Below are positions 50,720 through 61,269 of a DNA stretch of 64,000 nt, piece after piece; positions within the stretch are counted from its first letter, which is position 1; the number at the start of each line of letters is the position of its first letter. The position numbers and the translations under genes were made by a program. Under the pieces are notes generated by a model. That model was not told the origin of the DNA and ran no database searches. It worked only from the letters and a program-made list of their open reading frames with translations. Source of the stretch: Gallionella sp. (GTDB lineage Bacteria; Pseudomonadota; Gammaproteobacteria; Burkholderiales; Gallionellaceae); contig JAQTTV010000010.1 in assembly GCA_028710565.1 (NCBI GenBank), positions 1 to 64,000 on the forward strand. Direction: 5' to 3'.

Positions 50720-51982
50720 ATGGCAAAGAAACATTATGATTGGACAGATGGGCCAGCAAAGCTACAGCAACATAGTGTCGCCAAACACAAGCTTTTACGA
50801 AGTTACTTGGCAGCGTATTTTCCGACGCTAATAAGCTCTCCTCATCAGGATGAGTTGCGCCTAACCATTGTGGACGGCTTTGCTGGCGGTGGCGAATATG
50901 AACATGCTGATACGAGAGAAATTATGCTTGGTTCACCGTTTATATGTCTTCAGGCAGCCGAAGAGGCTGAAGCACAAATCAACTCTGTGAGAACTAAAAA
51001 AGTACGATTCAACGTGGATTATGTGTTCGTTGAGAAAGATCGCAATGCCGCGAACTATTTAAAAAAAACAATCCATGAGCAAGGCTACAGTTCACGCATC
51101 GCAAAAGATATTCACCTAATTCATGGTGAGTTTGCAACTCATGCCCATGACATCATTGAACAAGTTCGTAAAAAATCTCCGAAAAAGGGCAGGTCAATTT
51201 TCATATTGGATCAATACGGATACTCTCAAATCCCCATGCCGTTACTTGCAAAGATATTCCAGATATTGCCAAGAGCAGAAGTAATTTTGACATTCAACGT
51301 CGATTCATTTAACTCTTACGCAAGCGATAAAGGTGGGTGTTCGACACTAGAAGGAATTGGTTTGCCAAATATTTTCGAGGGCAGAAGTCTTCAAGATATA
51401 AAAAATAACGAACGCAACTGGCGAGCATACATTCAAAGCCAACTTTACCCCCACATTGTTAGATCGGCGGGGTCACGCTTTCACACGCCATTTTTCATCC
51501 GTTCAACAAAGGGGCATGGCGATTTTTGGTTGTTGCATCTATCCATGCACCAAAAAGCGCGGGACGTAATGACCGAGGTTCATTGGGAACATGGCAATAC
51601 CTTTATTCATTACGGCGGTGAAGGTCTTGATATGTTCAAAATTGGTTACATTACTAAAGCCGATGAACGGTTTACCCAACAAGGGAAATTGGGTTACACG
51701 TTTGATGATGACGCAAAGAAAATCACCGAACAAAAATTGCATGAAGATATTCCTCGCATAATTTATGCCGATGATGAGGGACAAAGTTATGAGACGCTAC
51801 ATGCGACAACATGCAACGATTCACCTGCGACCTCAAGAATTTACAAAGAAGTGCTTAGTAGCCTAGCGAAACTAGGAGAGATTGAAATTATCTCTCCTGA
51901 CGGAAAGCGTAAAACAGCTGCTGGTCAAATTAAGGGGGAGGATCGAATACTTCCGCCTCGGCAGCGGAAATTATTCGTCTAA
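50720..51982 (+). CDS. tcmP: Three-Cys-motif partner protein TcmP
   Basis: 420 residues. DWTDGPAKLQQHSVAKHKLL and LTIVDGFAGGGEYEH match the start of the TcmP family. The VDGFAGGGEY stretch resembles the SAM-binding motif I of class I methyltransferases, and IFILDQYGYSQIP may be motif IV-like. Known only as the genomic partner of DUF5131 proteins; joint function unknown. Both sit between bioC and bioD with vapBC. Confidence 0.82.
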   Translation: MAKKHYDWTDGPAKLQQHSVAKHKLLRSYLAAYFPTLISSPHQDELRLTIVDGFAGGGEYEHADTREIMLGSPFICLQAAEEAEAQINSVRTKKVRFNVDYVFVEKDRNAANYLKKTIHEQGYSSRIAKDIHLIHGEFATHAHDIIEQVRKKSPKKGRSIFILDQYGYSQIPMPLLAKIFQILPRAEVILTFNVDSFNSYASDKGGCSTLEGIGLPNIFEGRSLQDIKNNERNWRAYIQSQLYPHIVRSAGSRFHTPFFIRSTKGHGDFWLLHLSMHQKARDVMTEVHWEHGNTFIHYGGEGLDMFKIGYITKADERFTQQGKLGYTFDDDAKKITEQKLHEDIPRIIYADDEGQSYETLHATTCNDSPATSRIYKEVLSSLAKLGEIEIISPDGKRKTAAGQIKGEDRILPPRQRKLFV

Positions 51983-52043
51983 TTCGCGTAAGCGCAATTT
52001 TTCTACGAATGTTTAACTATCAACTCATCAAGCTCAATCCTGT

Positions 52044-52703
52044 ATGACCTACTTCCTCACTGGCACCGACACAAACATCGGTAAAACATTGATTTCGTGC
52101 GCATTATTGCATAATTTCGCGGCGCAAGGTCAGCGCGTCATCGGCATGAAACCCGTTGTGGCGGGGGTGAATGCTTCGGGGGAATATGACGATGTGGTGC
52201 AATTGTGCGCGGCGAGTAATGTGTCGGCGGCGTTGCGCGACATCAATCCTTATGCCTTTGCGCCCGCCATCGCGCCGCATTTAGCCGCGCAGCAAGCGGG
52301 AATACAAATAGAATTCGCGCCTATTCTGGCGGCATTTCAAACTTTGGCACAACAAGCGGACACGGTTATTGTGGAAGGCGTGGGTGGTTGGCACGTGCCG
52401 TTGAACGAAGCACAAGACAGCGTGGACTTGGCAAAGGCGTTGAATTTGCCCGTGATTTTGGTGGTGGGAATGCGGCTGGGCTGCTTGAGCCACGCGCTGT
52501 TGACGGTAGAATCTATCGCCGCCAGTGGGCTGACCTTGGCGGGCTGGGTCGCCAATTGCGTGGATGAAACCATGCCCATGCGCGAAGAAAATATCGCCGC
52601 ATTGCAACAACGCATCACCGCGCCATTGCTGGGGATTGTGCCGTTTCAGCGCGTGCCAGATGCAAAAATGGCAGCGGGATGTTTGCGATTGTGGGAGATA
52701 TAG
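52044..52703 (+). CDS. bioD: Dethiobiotin synthetase
   Basis: 219 residues. P-loop GTDTNIGKT (7-15), GMKPVVAG, and EGVGGWHVPLN with the metal/substrate loop. Forms the ureido ring of dethiobiotin from DAPA, CO2 and ATP. Probably the displaced last gene of the bioF-bioH-bioC cluster; it now follows tcmP by 61 bp. Confidence 0.93.
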   Translation: MTYFLTGTDTNIGKTLISCALLHNFAAQGQRVIGMKPVVAGVNASGEYDDVVQLCAASNVSAALRDINPYAFAPAIAPHLAAQQAGIQIEFAPILAAFQTLAQQADTVIVEGVGGWHVPLNEAQDSVDLAKALNLPVILVVGMRLGCLSHALLTVESIAASGLTLAGWVANCVDETMPMREENIAALQQRITAPLLGIVPFQRVPDAKMAAGCLRLWEI

Positions 52704-52825
52704 TGTGAAGCATTTGTTATGGATTGTGCTGGTTGTTCAGTGGGCGATACCTGTATTGCTTGGCGCACAAGAACCCACTGCGCCCGTACCCGACGCGAAT
52801 TCAATTCCGTCTGGTTTCTACACGG

Positions 52826-52866
52826 CAAAACAAAAAGCCCACCACAAGGGTGAGCTTTTTGTTTTG
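52826..52866. terminator. Terminator downstream of ssrA (shared with bioD side)
   Basis: AAAAAGCCCACC / GGTGAGCTTTTT stem with ACAAG loop, flanked by A-rich and T-rich runs on both sides (CAAAACAAAAA, TTTTTGTTTTG). Next to the tmRNA CCA end. Confidence 0.85.
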
Positions 52867-52867
52867 T

Positions 52868-53236
52868 TGGTGGAGACGGCGGGAATTGAACCCGCGTCCG
52901 CAAGCACTCTACAGGCAGTTCTACATACTTAGCCATGTTATTTAATTTTATCGTGGACACGCCAACTGGCGGGCTGGTACACAACGAGTCACCTTATTTC
53001 TAGCTTCGTACAAAGTAACCCTGCACGACACGATTTCATGTATTTACCTCACTCATCTCCGTCTTGCGACTTCGAGCCACTCCATGAACAGCGTGGTGTG
53101 AGGTCTAGCTGACTAAGCAGCTAAAGCGTAAGTTTCGTCGTTTGCGACTATTTTTTTTCCAGCTTATTTACGAGGTTGCGGGTCCTCGGTATGCCCTACG
53201 CTGCTTTGCAACCTACGTCGAAGCCAAGTCGTCCCC
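52868..53236 (-). ncRNA. ssrA: tmRNA (ssrA)
   Basis: 369 nt on the minus strand. Begins GGGGACGACTTGGCTTCGAC and ends in a tRNA-like T-arm (GGTTCAATTCCC region) with encoded CCA. The tag reading frame, 53113-53145, follows the AATAGTC resume context and gives ANDETYALAA plus stop, a beta/gammaproteobacterial-type tag. Rescues stalled ribosomes. Confidence 0.96.
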
Positions 53237-53261
53237 GTGAGTTTGCTACAAAACGGGGTGG

Positions 53262-53292
53262 ATTATAACAGAGGATGTCTATGACCATACAA
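53262..53292 (-). promoter_or_regulatory. Probable ssrA promoter
   Basis: Minus strand: TATAAT at 53262-53267 (consensus) with TTGTAT at 53287-53292, 19 bp apart. The tmRNA 5' end is 26 bp downstream, leaving a short leader to be removed by RNase P. Confidence 0.55.
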
Positions 53293-53325
53293 GGCAATTG
53301 CGTAAATCCTTGATCGCAGGAGAGA

Positions 53326-54537
53326 TTACGCGGCGGCAATCGTCACCTTGGCAAATTTACGCTTGCCGACTTGGGCAATCACGGTCAGGCCGACGGCGAT
53401 GACGGTGGCTTTGTCGTTAATGCGCTCGCCATCTAGCTTGACCGCGCCCGCTTGGATGCTGCGCATCGCCTCGGAAGTGCTACTCGCCAATCCAGCTTGT
53501 TTGAGCAATTGCGGCACACCAATACTACCGTCCGTGGTGGTGACTGTGATTTCAGGCATATCGTCGGGCAATACGCCTTGACGGAAGCGCGCTTCAAATT
53601 CAGTCAAGGCAGCTTCAGCGGCAGCTTGACTATGGAAGCGCGCCACGATTTCTTGTGCCAACAGCACTTTGATGTCGCGTGGATTGCGACCTGTTTCAAT
53701 TTCGCCGCGCCAGCCGTTGATTTCGTTCATGCTGCGGAAAGACAACAGCTCTAAATATCGCCACATCAACACGTCAGAAATCGACATCAATTTGCCAAAC
53801 ATGTCTTGCGGGCTGTCGGTGATGCCGATGTAATTGCCCAGCGATTTGGACATTTTATTCACGCCATCCAAGCCTTCCAGCAAAGGCATAGTGAGTATGC
53901 ACTGCGCTGCTTGACCATAATGCTTCTGGAGTTCACGCCCCATCAGCAAGTTGAATTTTTGATCTGTACCGCCCAACTCCACATCTGCTTTCAGTGCCAC
54001 TGAGTCGTAGCCTTGTACCAGCGGATACATAAATTCGTGTATGGCAATCGGTTGATTACTTTTGTACCGTTTGTCAAAATCATCGCGCTCCAACATACGC
54101 GCCACGGTATGGGTCGCCGCCAGCTTGATTAAATCCGCTGCGTTGAATTTATCCATCCAGGTGGAATTAAAGCAAATTTCGGTTTTTTCGGGATCAAGCA
54201 CCTTAAAAACCTGCTCGCGATAGGACTCCGCATTGATCAGCACTTGCTCGCGCGATAACGGTGGGCGAGTGGCATTTTTACCAGTCGGGTCACCAATCAT
54301 GCCCGTAAAATCACCAATTAGAAACAAAGCGTGGTGTCCCAGCTCTTGAAATTGGCGCATTTTATTGAGCAATACGGTGTGGCCGAGATGCAAGTCAGGC
54401 GCAGTGGGGTCAAATCCTGCTTTGATACGTAATGGGCGATTTTGCGCCAATTTCTGTTTTAATTCGTCTTTCAACAGAATTTCATGCGCGCCCCGTTCGA
54501 TTAAATCAAACGCTTCTTTTGAATTGAATTGAGTCAT
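53326..54537 (-). CDS. tyrS: Tyrosyl-tRNA synthetase
   Basis: 403 residues. Class I motifs [11 protein letters not shown] and KMSKSLGN; an S4 RNA-binding domain forms the C-terminus ([20 protein letters not shown]). The TyrRS type with QYTQ-free [12 protein letters not shown] loop is the compact bacterial form. Divergent from the M23 peptidase gene, the arrangement usual in Nitrosomonadales. Confidence 0.95.
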   Translation of the reverse strand: MTQFNSKEAFDLIERGAHEILLKDELKQKLAQNRPLRIKAGFDPTAPDLHLGHTVLLNKMRQFQELGHHALFLIGDFTGMIGDPTGKNATRPPLSREQVLINAESYREQVFKVLDPEKTEICFNSTWMDKFNAADLIKLAATHTVARMLERDDFDKRYKSNQPIAIHEFMYPLVQGYDSVALKADVELGGTDQKFNLLMGRELQKHYGQAAQCILTMPLLEGLDGVNKMSKSLGNYIGITDSPQDMFGKLMSISDVLMWRYLELLSFRSMNEINGWRGEIETGRNPRDIKVLLAQEIVARFHSQAAAEAALTEFEARFRQGVLPDDMPEITVTTTDGSIGVPQLLKQAGLASSTSEAMRSIQAGAVKLDGERINDKATVIAVGLTVIAQVGKRKFAKVTIAAA

Positions 54538-54649
54538 TTTGGGTTTATTTAGGATAAATTATAAACATTTATTGAAATTTGGCTGGTTTTGTCTTTTGAC
54601 CGCTCATCAGTTTTGCACCTCCGTCCATCCCAATTGCGGGTAATAGATT

Positions 54650-54677
54650 TTGACGCGTTGAATACTTCTGGTAAAAT
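54650..54677 (+). promoter_or_regulatory. Probable promoter of the M23 peptidase gene
   Basis: TTGACG at 54650-54655 and TAAAAT at 54672-54677, spaced 16 bp; the ATG lies 63 bp downstream. Confidence 0.55.
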
Positions 54678-54740
54678 CGCGCACATCCAAACAACTAGCT
54701 TTTGTATCATTATTACAATGATCGGCTTAGAGAGGCACGA

Positions 54741-56036
54741 ATGTTACCGCAAAATTCACTCAGTAAAGAACGCAAAAACAAGTTGCGTTGGCTGGTCTCC
54801 CTATCCACCATCCCGCTATTGAGCGTTGTAACCGCATTTGGCTTAGTTCCACACAGTGAAATCAGTGCTATTGGCAGCAAAGCAATTGCCGAAACCATTG
54901 TTTTACCCGAAATCAATCCCGCACCAACGACCGCAACGCATTTTTGGCGCAATGAGCGCGTACAAAAGGGCGATACCCTTACTGCCCTGTTAACTCGCCT
55001 CAATATCCAAGATGAAGTTGCAAGCGAATTCTTACGCACCAACAAGGGCGTGGAATCCTTCCGAAAATTATCCGTCGGCAAAGAGGTTCAAGTAGAAACG
55101 ACCGCAGCAGGCGGGTTGATTAAGCTTACTTACCTTGGAACACCTAGCACACAAGTTATAGTTGAGAAAAAAGGCGGCGTGCTTACGGTGGACACACAAG
55201 ATGCGCTGCTAGAAAAGCGACTATTTGTCCGCACAGGCACGATCAAAACCAGTTTGTATGCTGCAACGGATGCCGCAGGTATGCCCGAAGCGGCCGCCAA
55301 TCAGCTGACCGAGATTTTTAGCGGCGACGTTGACTTCCATCATGAATTGAAACGTGGAGACAAGTTTACTGCAGTTTATGAAATGACCTATAGCAATGGT
55401 GCACTGGTAAAAACTGGACGCATTCAGGCTGCTGAATTTATCAATCAAGGACATGCTTACCGCGTGGTTTATTTCCCAACGGATGACCAACACGGTGATT
55501 ATTACACGACAGAAGGCAAGAGTTCCCGCAAGGCCTTTTTACGCTCCCCTATTCAATTTTCACGGGTCAGCTCTGGTTTTACCATGTCACGTTTCCATCC
55601 CGTACTCAATCGCTGGCGTGCGCATAAGGGCACAGACTTTGCAGCGGCAATTGGCACACCCGTCAAAGCGACTGCGGACGGCGTAGTATCACTGGTCGGA
55701 CAACAAGGTGGCTATGGCAACGTCGTGATGATTAAGCATCAAGGTCGTTACACCACGGTTTATGGCCACTTGTCTCGCTTTGGCAAGTATAAATCGGGGC
55801 AACGTGTCGCCCAAGGTGATGTCATTGGTTTTGTAGGTATGACAGGCTTGGCAAGCGGTCCACATTTGCATTACGAATTCAAAATTGATGGTCTGCAACG
55901 TGACCCGTTGAGCGTAGCACTTCCCAATGCGCGTCCTATCGACGAATCAAACAAAGTAGCCTTTGAAGCAATGTCCAAGCAATTCTTAGCGCGCTTGGAG
56001 ATGTTGCGCAACACCAATCTCGCTAAACTCGACTAA
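54741..56036 (+). CDS. M23-family peptidoglycan endopeptidase (MepM-like)
   Basis: 431 residues from the ATG at 54741 with AGAGG site; an upstream non-ATG start at 54702 is not needed. A membrane anchor (WLVSLSTIPLLSVVTAFGLV) leads to an OapA/LysM-like region (VQKGDTLTALLTRLNI) and the C-terminal M23 domain with zinc ligands HKGTDFA and GPHLHYEF. Cleaves peptide cross-links in peptidoglycan during growth. AnmK follows at once, so recycling and hydrolysis genes are linked. Confidence 0.9.
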   Translation: MLPQNSLSKERKNKLRWLVSLSTIPLLSVVTAFGLVPHSEISAIGSKAIAETIVLPEINPAPTTATHFWRNERVQKGDTLTALLTRLNIQDEVASEFLRTNKGVESFRKLSVGKEVQVETTAAGGLIKLTYLGTPSTQVIVEKKGGVLTVDTQDALLEKRLFVRTGTIKTSLYAATDAAGMPEAAANQLTEIFSGDVDFHHELKRGDKFTAVYEMTYSNGALVKTGRIQAAEFINQGHAYRVVYFPTDDQHGDYYTTEGKSSRKAFLRSPIQFSRVSSGFTMSRFHPVLNRWRAHKGTDFAAAIGTPVKATADGVVSLVGQQGGYGNVVMIKHQGRYTTVYGHLSRFGKYKSGQRVAQGDVIGFVGMTGLASGPHLHYEFKIDGLQRDPLSVALPNARPIDESNKVAFEAMSKQFLARLEMLRNTNLAKLD

Positions 56037-56037
56037 T

Positions 56038-57126
56038 GTGCCTGAGCTTTACATTGGCTTGATGTCTGGTACCAGCTTGGACGGAGTAGATGCCGTCCTT
56101 GTTGATTTAGCCAGCACCCAACCCCGCTTACTGGCAACCGCCTACCTCCCCTTCGATGACACGCTCAAACAGGATCTGTTAGCACTACATACGCCGAGTC
56201 ACAACGAACTACATCAAGCACACATCGTCGGTAATCAATTAGCGCGCTTATATGCCGCCAGCGTCGCACAATTAGGCATCGAAAGTGGACAGCTGGTGCG
56301 CGCAATTGGTTGTCACGGTCAGACTATCCGTCATTGTCCTGAACACGGCTATACCTTACAAATTGGCAATGCAGCACTGCTGGCGGAACTCACCCAGATG
56401 ACGGTCGTAAGTGATTTCCGTAGTCGCGATATTGCCGCAGGCGGACAAGGCGCACCCCTCGTCCCCGCCTTTCACGACCAAGTATTACGTCATCCCGATA
56501 TACATCGCGTCATTGTCAATATCGGCGGCATCAGCAACCTCACCAACCTCTCGCCCCATACGCCCACTTCTGGTTTTGATTGCGGCCCTGGCAATTTGCT
56601 GATGGATGCATGGTGTAAGCTACATTTGCAACAAGCTTATGATAAAAATGGGGCATGGGCGGCAAAGGGCAAGGTTTTGCCTGATTTATTGCAAAAGCTG
56701 TTAAACGAACCTTTTTTTGCGTTATCTCCACCCAAGAGTAGTGGACGTGATTTGTTTCATCTCGATTGGTTGCGTGAGAAATTACACGGAGATGAACAAG
56801 CGGTTGATGTACAAGCCACCCTATTAGCATTGACCTGCGTGACGATTGCACAGGCTATTCAACAGTGTTGCCAAGGGGCAGTCGAAATTTATTTGTGCGG
56901 GGGTGGCGCGCATAACGCAGCGTTGAGACATCGCCTGAGCGCGCTGCTACCTGATTGCCGCGTGGAAACAACACAGCTTTTAGGTGTAGACAGTGATTAC
57001 CTAGAAGCGATTGCTTTTGCATGGTTAGCACAGCAAAATCAACAAGGCAAACCTGCTAACCTGCCACGCGTGACAGGAGCAAAACATGCTTGCGTACTTG
57101 GAGCCGTGCATCATCGTGGTATTTAA
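56038..57126 (+). CDS. anmK: Anhydro-N-acetylmuramic acid kinase
   Basis: 362 residues starting at a GTG, one base after the preceding stop. IGLMSGTSLDGVDAVLVDL is the family signature; GCHGQTIRHCP, NIGGISNLTNL and DCGPGNLLMDAW follow. Phosphorylates anhMurNAc in cell-wall recycling. Tightly coupled to the M23 peptidase gene. Confidence 0.92.
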   Translation: MPELYIGLMSGTSLDGVDAVLVDLASTQPRLLATAYLPFDDTLKQDLLALHTPSHNELHQAHIVGNQLARLYAASVAQLGIESGQLVRAIGCHGQTIRHCPEHGYTLQIGNAALLAELTQMTVVSDFRSRDIAAGGQGAPLVPAFHDQVLRHPDIHRVIVNIGGISNLTNLSPHTPTSGFDCGPGNLLMDAWCKLHLQQAYDKNGAWAAKGKVLPDLLQKLLNEPFFALSPPKSSGRDLFHLDWLREKLHGDEQAVDVQATLLALTCVTIAQAIQQCCQGAVEIYLCGGGAHNAALRHRLSALLPDCRVETTQLLGVDSDYLEAIAFAWLAQQNQQGKPANLPRVTGAKHACVLGAVHHRGI

Positions 57127-57138
57127 TGCGAAAAGTGT

Positions 57139-57942
57139 CTATTTGCTAGGATAAAACAATACTAAACGGTAGCCCATGGGCTTGATGTCGCGGGTATTGA
57201 ATGCGACTTTCAAAACCACTTCATGGTTGCCCAGCAATCCGCGTTTTTCTTGTTCGGTTCGTGGCAAATAATCTGCGGGGCGCAATATACGTCGCACTAA
57301 TGGGGCATCTTGTGAGTCGTTTAGCGTTAGTTCCAAATAGGGGAACGCTTGCGCGTAAGCAGCACGATTCCTCAATAAGGCATTGAGTATAATTTGATTT
57401 TCTTGCCCTGGAACTGCTTCCAAGTCAGAAGACTCGATACTCATCAATTCCGCTTTTTGCGGCAAAGGCAGACTGCATTGCAATAGTTCGCAATACGCTA
57501 ACAAGGCTGGTTTGACGTTGGGATAGCGTACCGCTAAATCGTTCCTGAAAAAATAGACCGCCTGTCCCAACAAAGTCATTAGCAACAGTACGCTGGCAAG
57601 ACCGAGCAGTATTGAAAATATCCTTTGTTTGGTTCGATGTTGCTTTTCGATTTGGATAGCAAGCTCTTCTGAAAAAGAGTCGTCTTCCACGAGGGGCGTT
57701 GTCGTCGTGTTAGCAGGGGTGGCAATAACCTGACTGAGCGATTCTGCGACCATTTGTGCTGTGGACATAGGATCCAGCGTAGCTAGAGATGCGGGGGGCG
57801 TGCCGACATACCCCTCCCGAGCATTGAATGCCTGAAGGCAATGCCCGCAACGCACTCTACCTTGCCGCAAATCAAGCTGATCTTCAGCGATTTTAAAGCA
57901 GGTGTTGCAATGTGGGCAGCGGGTAAAGCCTTCCATGGTCAC
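57139..57942 (-). CDS. Zinc-ribbon membrane protein DUF3426
   Basis: 267 residues. N-terminal zinc ribbon with two CxxC pairs (RCPHCNTCFKI and VRCGHCLQAFNA), a variable linker, one membrane segment (ILLGLASVLLLMTLLGQAVYF) and the periplasmic DUF3426 domain with IILNALLRNRAAYAQAFPYLELTL. Function unknown; next to prmA in many Betaproteobacteria. Its first base overlaps the prmA stop region. Confidence 0.85.
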   Translation of the reverse strand: MTMEGFTRCPHCNTCFKIAEDQLDLRQGRVRCGHCLQAFNAREGYVGTPPASLATLDPMSTAQMVAESLSQVIATPANTTTTPLVEDDSFSEELAIQIEKQHRTKQRIFSILLGLASVLLLMTLLGQAVYFFRNDLAVRYPNVKPALLAYCELLQCSLPLPQKAELMSIESSDLEAVPGQENQIILNALLRNRAAYAQAFPYLELTLNDSQDAPLVRRILRPADYLPRTEQEKRGLLGNHEVVLKVAFNTRDIKPMGYRLVLFYPSK

Positions 57943-58835
57943 TATCGCTTACAGCCTGACAAACAAGACCAACCGTCTTCAAAAATGGGGGGTGCGAAGT
58001 CGAACCATGCTTGATAGACCGCCATCACATCTTCTGCCTGTTGTTCCAATATCCCAGATAAGACGATTTGTCCGCCCGTTTTAGTCGCATCCGCCAACAA
58101 CGGCGCGAGCATGCGCAGTGGATTGGTTAGGATGTTCGCGACCACGACATCATATCGTTCCGTCTTGACTTGATTAGGTAAATAGAACGCGATGTGATCC
58201 ACTTCATTGGCAACGGCGTTATCACGGCTTGCCGTCACGGCTTGCGCATCCACATCCACTCCCACCGCGCTGATGGCACCGAGTTTACGCGCCGCAATGG
58301 CAAGTATGCCTGAGCCACAACCATAATCCAAAACCGTTTCACCGCCTTTAAGGTTGTGATCTAGCCAACGCAAACACAAGCGCGTCGTAGGATGGCTCCC
58401 AGTACCGAAAGCCAAACCAGGATCCAGCACGATGTTGATGGCACTTAAATCACGGGGGGTATGCCAAGTCGGCACGATCCACAAACGGGGCGATATGGGG
58501 ATGGGGTCAAATTGTGATTGAGTGAGTCTCACCCAATCATTATCTTCCAGCGACTCTATCCGATAGTTTGGAATATCCAACAAACCTATATTGCTCGCCG
58601 CTTGCCGCAGAATAGCAGCCACATCCTGATCGTTATCAAACAATGCGCTGACCTGATTATGCTGCCACACCCCTGGAGGGGGTTCGCCTGGCTCTCCGAA
58701 AATCGCTTGCTCGTCAGGGGTATCCGCATCAGCATCAAGCAAATCCACCGACAATGCACCCAGCTCTAGCAAGGCTTCACTCAATGCCTCAGCATGTGCC
58801 GCATCTGAATCTGCAATTAGAGTTAACCAACTCAT
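57942..58835 (-). CDS. prmA: Ribosomal protein L11 methyltransferase
   Basis: 297 residues. An N-terminal L11-binding domain is followed by the SAM motif [15 protein letters not shown] and [14 protein letters not shown], the PrmA signature. Trimethylates ribosomal protein L11. Overlaps accC by 4 nt. Confidence 0.93.
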   Translation of the reverse strand: MSWLTLIADSDAAHAEALSEALLELGALSVDLLDADADTPDEQAIFGEPGEPPPGVWQHNQVSALFDNDQDVAAILRQAASNIGLLDIPNYRIESLEDNDWVRLTQSQFDPIPISPRLWIVPTWHTPRDLSAINIVLDPGLAFGTGSHPTTRLCLRWLDHNLKGGETVLDYGCGSGILAIAARKLGAISAVGVDVDAQAVTASRDNAVANEVDHIAFYLPNQVKTERYDVVVANILTNPLRMLAPLLADATKTGGQIVLSGILEQQAEDVMAVYQAWFDFAPPIFEDGWSCLSGCKR

Positions 58836-60190
58836 ACTTTAGTCTTGCTACGTTCAGCCAAACGTTCTTCCAGATAATGGATGCTGGTTCCACCACCAAT
58901 AAATGCAGCATCTTGTAGCAATTCACGATGCAGAGCGGTGTTGGTTTCAATACCTTCCACGGCCATTTCCGACAAGGCGATGCGCATACGTGCCATGGCT
59001 TGCTCACGGGTATCGCCGTACGCGATGATTTTGCCGATCATCGAATCATAATGAGGAGGGACAAAATAATTGGCATAGACATGTGAGTCGACGCGAATCC
59101 CAGGGCCGCCTGGTGGATGCCAAGTCGTGATGCGACCAGGAGAGGGCGTAAATTTATAGGGATGCTCCGCGTTAATACGGCACTCGATCGCATGGCCTTT
59201 AAACTGAATATCACGTTGACGGAAGGGCAGTTTTTCGCCTGCTGCAATCAAGATTTGCTGTTGCACAATGTCGATCCCAGTAATCATTTCGGTTACAGGA
59301 TGCTCAACTTGCACACGGGTATTCATTTCGATAAAGAAGAACTCGCCGTTTTCATACAAAAACTCAAAGGTGCCCGCACCGCGATAACCAATTTTGCGAC
59401 ACGCTTCAGCGCATCGTTCCCCCACTTTATTACGCAGACGCGCATTCAGTAAGGGTGCTGGGGCTTCCTCAATAATCTTTTGGTGACGACGTTGCATGGA
59501 GCAATCGCGTTCGCCCAAATAAACCGCATTGCCATGTTGGTCGGCCAATACTTGGATTTCAATATGACGCGGGTTTTCCAAGAATTTTTCCATGTACACC
59601 ATGGGATTATTGAACGCCGCTTGCGCTTCGGAGCGCGTCATGGTCACCGCATTGAGCAATGCCGCTTCGGTATGAACCACACGCATCCCGCGTCCACCGC
59701 CACCACCCGAAGCTTTGATAATCACGGGATAACCGATAGAGCGCGCAATTTTAATGATTTCGGCTGGATTATCAGGCAACGCACCTTCAACACCTGGCAC
59801 GCAAGGCACGCCCGCCTTTTTCATGGCAATCTTCGCGCTGACTTTGTCGCCCATTAAGCGGATCGTTTCCGCACGCGGTCCGATAAAAACAAAGCCACAT
59901 TTCTCAACACGCTCTGAAAAATCAGCATTTTCAGATAAAAAGCCGTAACCAGGGTGGATCGCCTGTGCATCCGTCACTTCTGCCGCGCTGATAATCGCGG
60001 GAATATTCAGGTAGCTCAGCGTAGACGAGGCGGGGCCAATACAAACAGACTCATCGGCGAGTTTGACATACTTAGCATCTGCATCCGCTTCGGAATGCAC
60101 GACAACCGTCTTGATACCCAGCTCACGACAAGCGCGTTGGATACGGAGGGCGATCTCTCCGCGATTGGCAATCAGGATTTTTTCAAACAT
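58832..60190 (-). CDS. accC: Acetyl-CoA carboxylase, biotin carboxylase subunit
   Basis: 452 residues from the ATG at 60190, which gives the family start [17 protein letters not shown]; the frame to 60217 is not used. [15 protein letters not shown], the ATP-grasp [14 protein letters not shown] and [18 protein letters not shown] follow. Carboxylates biotin on AccB, first step of fatty-acid synthesis. In the accB-accC operon, downstream of accB by 56 bp. Confidence 0.96.
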   Translation of the reverse strand: MFEKILIANRGEIALRIQRACRELGIKTVVVHSEADADAKYVKLADESVCIGPASSTLSYLNIPAIISAAEVTDAQAIHPGYGFLSENADFSERVEKCGFVFIGPRAETIRLMGDKVSAKIAMKKAGVPCVPGVEGALPDNPAEIIKIARSIGYPVIIKASGGGGGRGMRVVHTEAALLNAVTMTRSEAQAAFNNPMVYMEKFLENPRHIEIQVLADQHGNAVYLGERDCSMQRRHQKIIEEAPAPLLNARLRNKVGERCAEACRKIGYRGAGTFEFLYENGEFFFIEMNTRVQVEHPVTEMITGIDIVQQQILIAAGEKLPFRQRDIQFKGHAIECRINAEHPYKFTPSPGRITTWHPPGGPGIRVDSHVYANYFVPPHYDSMIGKIIAYGDTREQAMARMRIALSEMAVEGIETNTALHRELLQDAAFIGGGTSIHYLEERLAERSKTKV

Positions 60191-60246
60191 GGGTAAGCTC
60201 CGAACATGCAACGACAACGCATTGCTGCGCCGTTAAAAAAGCGATA

Positions 60247-60708
60247 TTAACCAATTGTAAATAATGGTTGACCAAATTCAACAGGCTGACCATTTTCGAC
60301 CAGAATGGCGGTAATGACACCACTTTGATCTGCTTCAATCTCATTCAGCAACTTCATCGCTTCAATAATACAGAGGGTTTCACCACTCTTAACCGCTTGA
60401 CCTAGTTCAACAAAAGGCTTCGCACCAGGTGTGGCACTACGATAGAACGTACCCACCATAGGAGATTTCACAGCATGACCCGTTGCCGCTGCGGGTTGAG
60501 CAGGTTCGACGGCAACAATTGGGGCAGCGGCAGGCGTAGCAGCAACCACTTGTTGTTGATATTGTGGCTGAGGCGAAGCTTGGACATATTGGGCAGGCGC
60601 AACAGTGCGCGTGATACGTACGCGCTCTTCACCCTCACTAATTTCGAGTTCAGCGATGCCTGATCCTTCGACTAAGTCGATGAGCGTTTTTAGTTTGCGT
60701 AAATCCAT
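60247..60708 (-). CDS. accB: Biotin carboxyl carrier protein of acetyl-CoA carboxylase
   Basis: 153 residues. The N-terminal helix [22 protein letters not shown], a Pro/Ala/Gln linker and the biotinyl domain with K119 in [14 protein letters not shown]. The usual MKMMN is MKLLN here, a mild variant. Biotin for this protein is made by the bioF-H-C-D genes elsewhere in the window. Confidence 0.95.
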   Translation of the reverse strand: MDLRKLKTLIDLVEGSGIAELEISEGEERVRITRTVAPAQYVQASPQPQYQQQVVAATPAAAPIVAVEPAQPAAATGHAVKSPMVGTFYRSATPGAKPFVELGQAVKSGETLCIIEAMKLLNEIEADQSGVITAILVENGQPVEFGQPLFTIG

Positions 60709-60718
60709 GGTTGTCTCC

Positions 60719-61162
60719 TTATAAATTCGATTGATGGTTCAGTGCAAATTGCACGGCATATTCATAGCCTTTTGCGCCCAAGCCGCTAATGACACCCACG
60801 GCTATATCTGAGAAGTACGACTTTTGACGAAAAGCTTCTCTGGCATATACGTTGGAAAGATGGATCTCGACAAACGGAATCGCAACCGCCGCCAGTGCAT
60901 CGCGCAACGCAACACTGGTATGGGTAAATGCAGCGGGGTTAATGACAATAAATTGAGTGCCGTCTAGTCTCGCTTGATGAATACGCTCAATGAGCACGAC
61001 CTCTGCATTACTTTGCAAGCAAGTCAGAGCTACGCCATGATTATGCGCCAAATTCACTAAACGCGTGTTAATTTCGTCTAACGTGATGCTTCCATACACA
61101 TTAGGTTCACGGCTACCCAATAAATTCAGGTTAGGACCATGTAAAACAAGGATATTTTTCAT
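60719..61162 (-). CDS. aroQ: 3-dehydroquinate dehydratase type II
   Basis: 147 residues from the ATG at 61162, the start that fits the family opening [34 protein letters not shown] and [14 protein letters not shown] carry the other conserved residues. Third step of the shikimate pathway. aroQ-accB-accC-prmA is a common proteobacterial operon. Confidence 0.94.
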   Translation of the reverse strand: MKNILVLHGPNLNLLGSREPNVYGSITLDEINTRLVNLAHNHGVALTCLQSNAEVVLIERIHQARLDGTQFIVINPAAFTHTSVALRDALAAVAIPFVEIHLSNVYAREAFRQKSYFSDIAVGVISGLGAKGYEYAVQFALNHQSNL

Positions 61163-61269
61163 ACGCGGATTTTGCCGCAAATTGGGTATGTTTGTCCAGA
61201 TTTTCGCTGAAATTATCAAAAATTATTCATCAATCCCCATAGCCAACGCAGAACGGGAGAAATGGGAAT

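Noticed and set aside
52705-52932. GTG-started frame after bioD running into ssrA
   Set aside because: It begins with a signal-peptide-like stretch but continues through the terminator and into the tmRNA tail, so it is likely non-coding. A short peptide ending near 52820 cannot be excluded.
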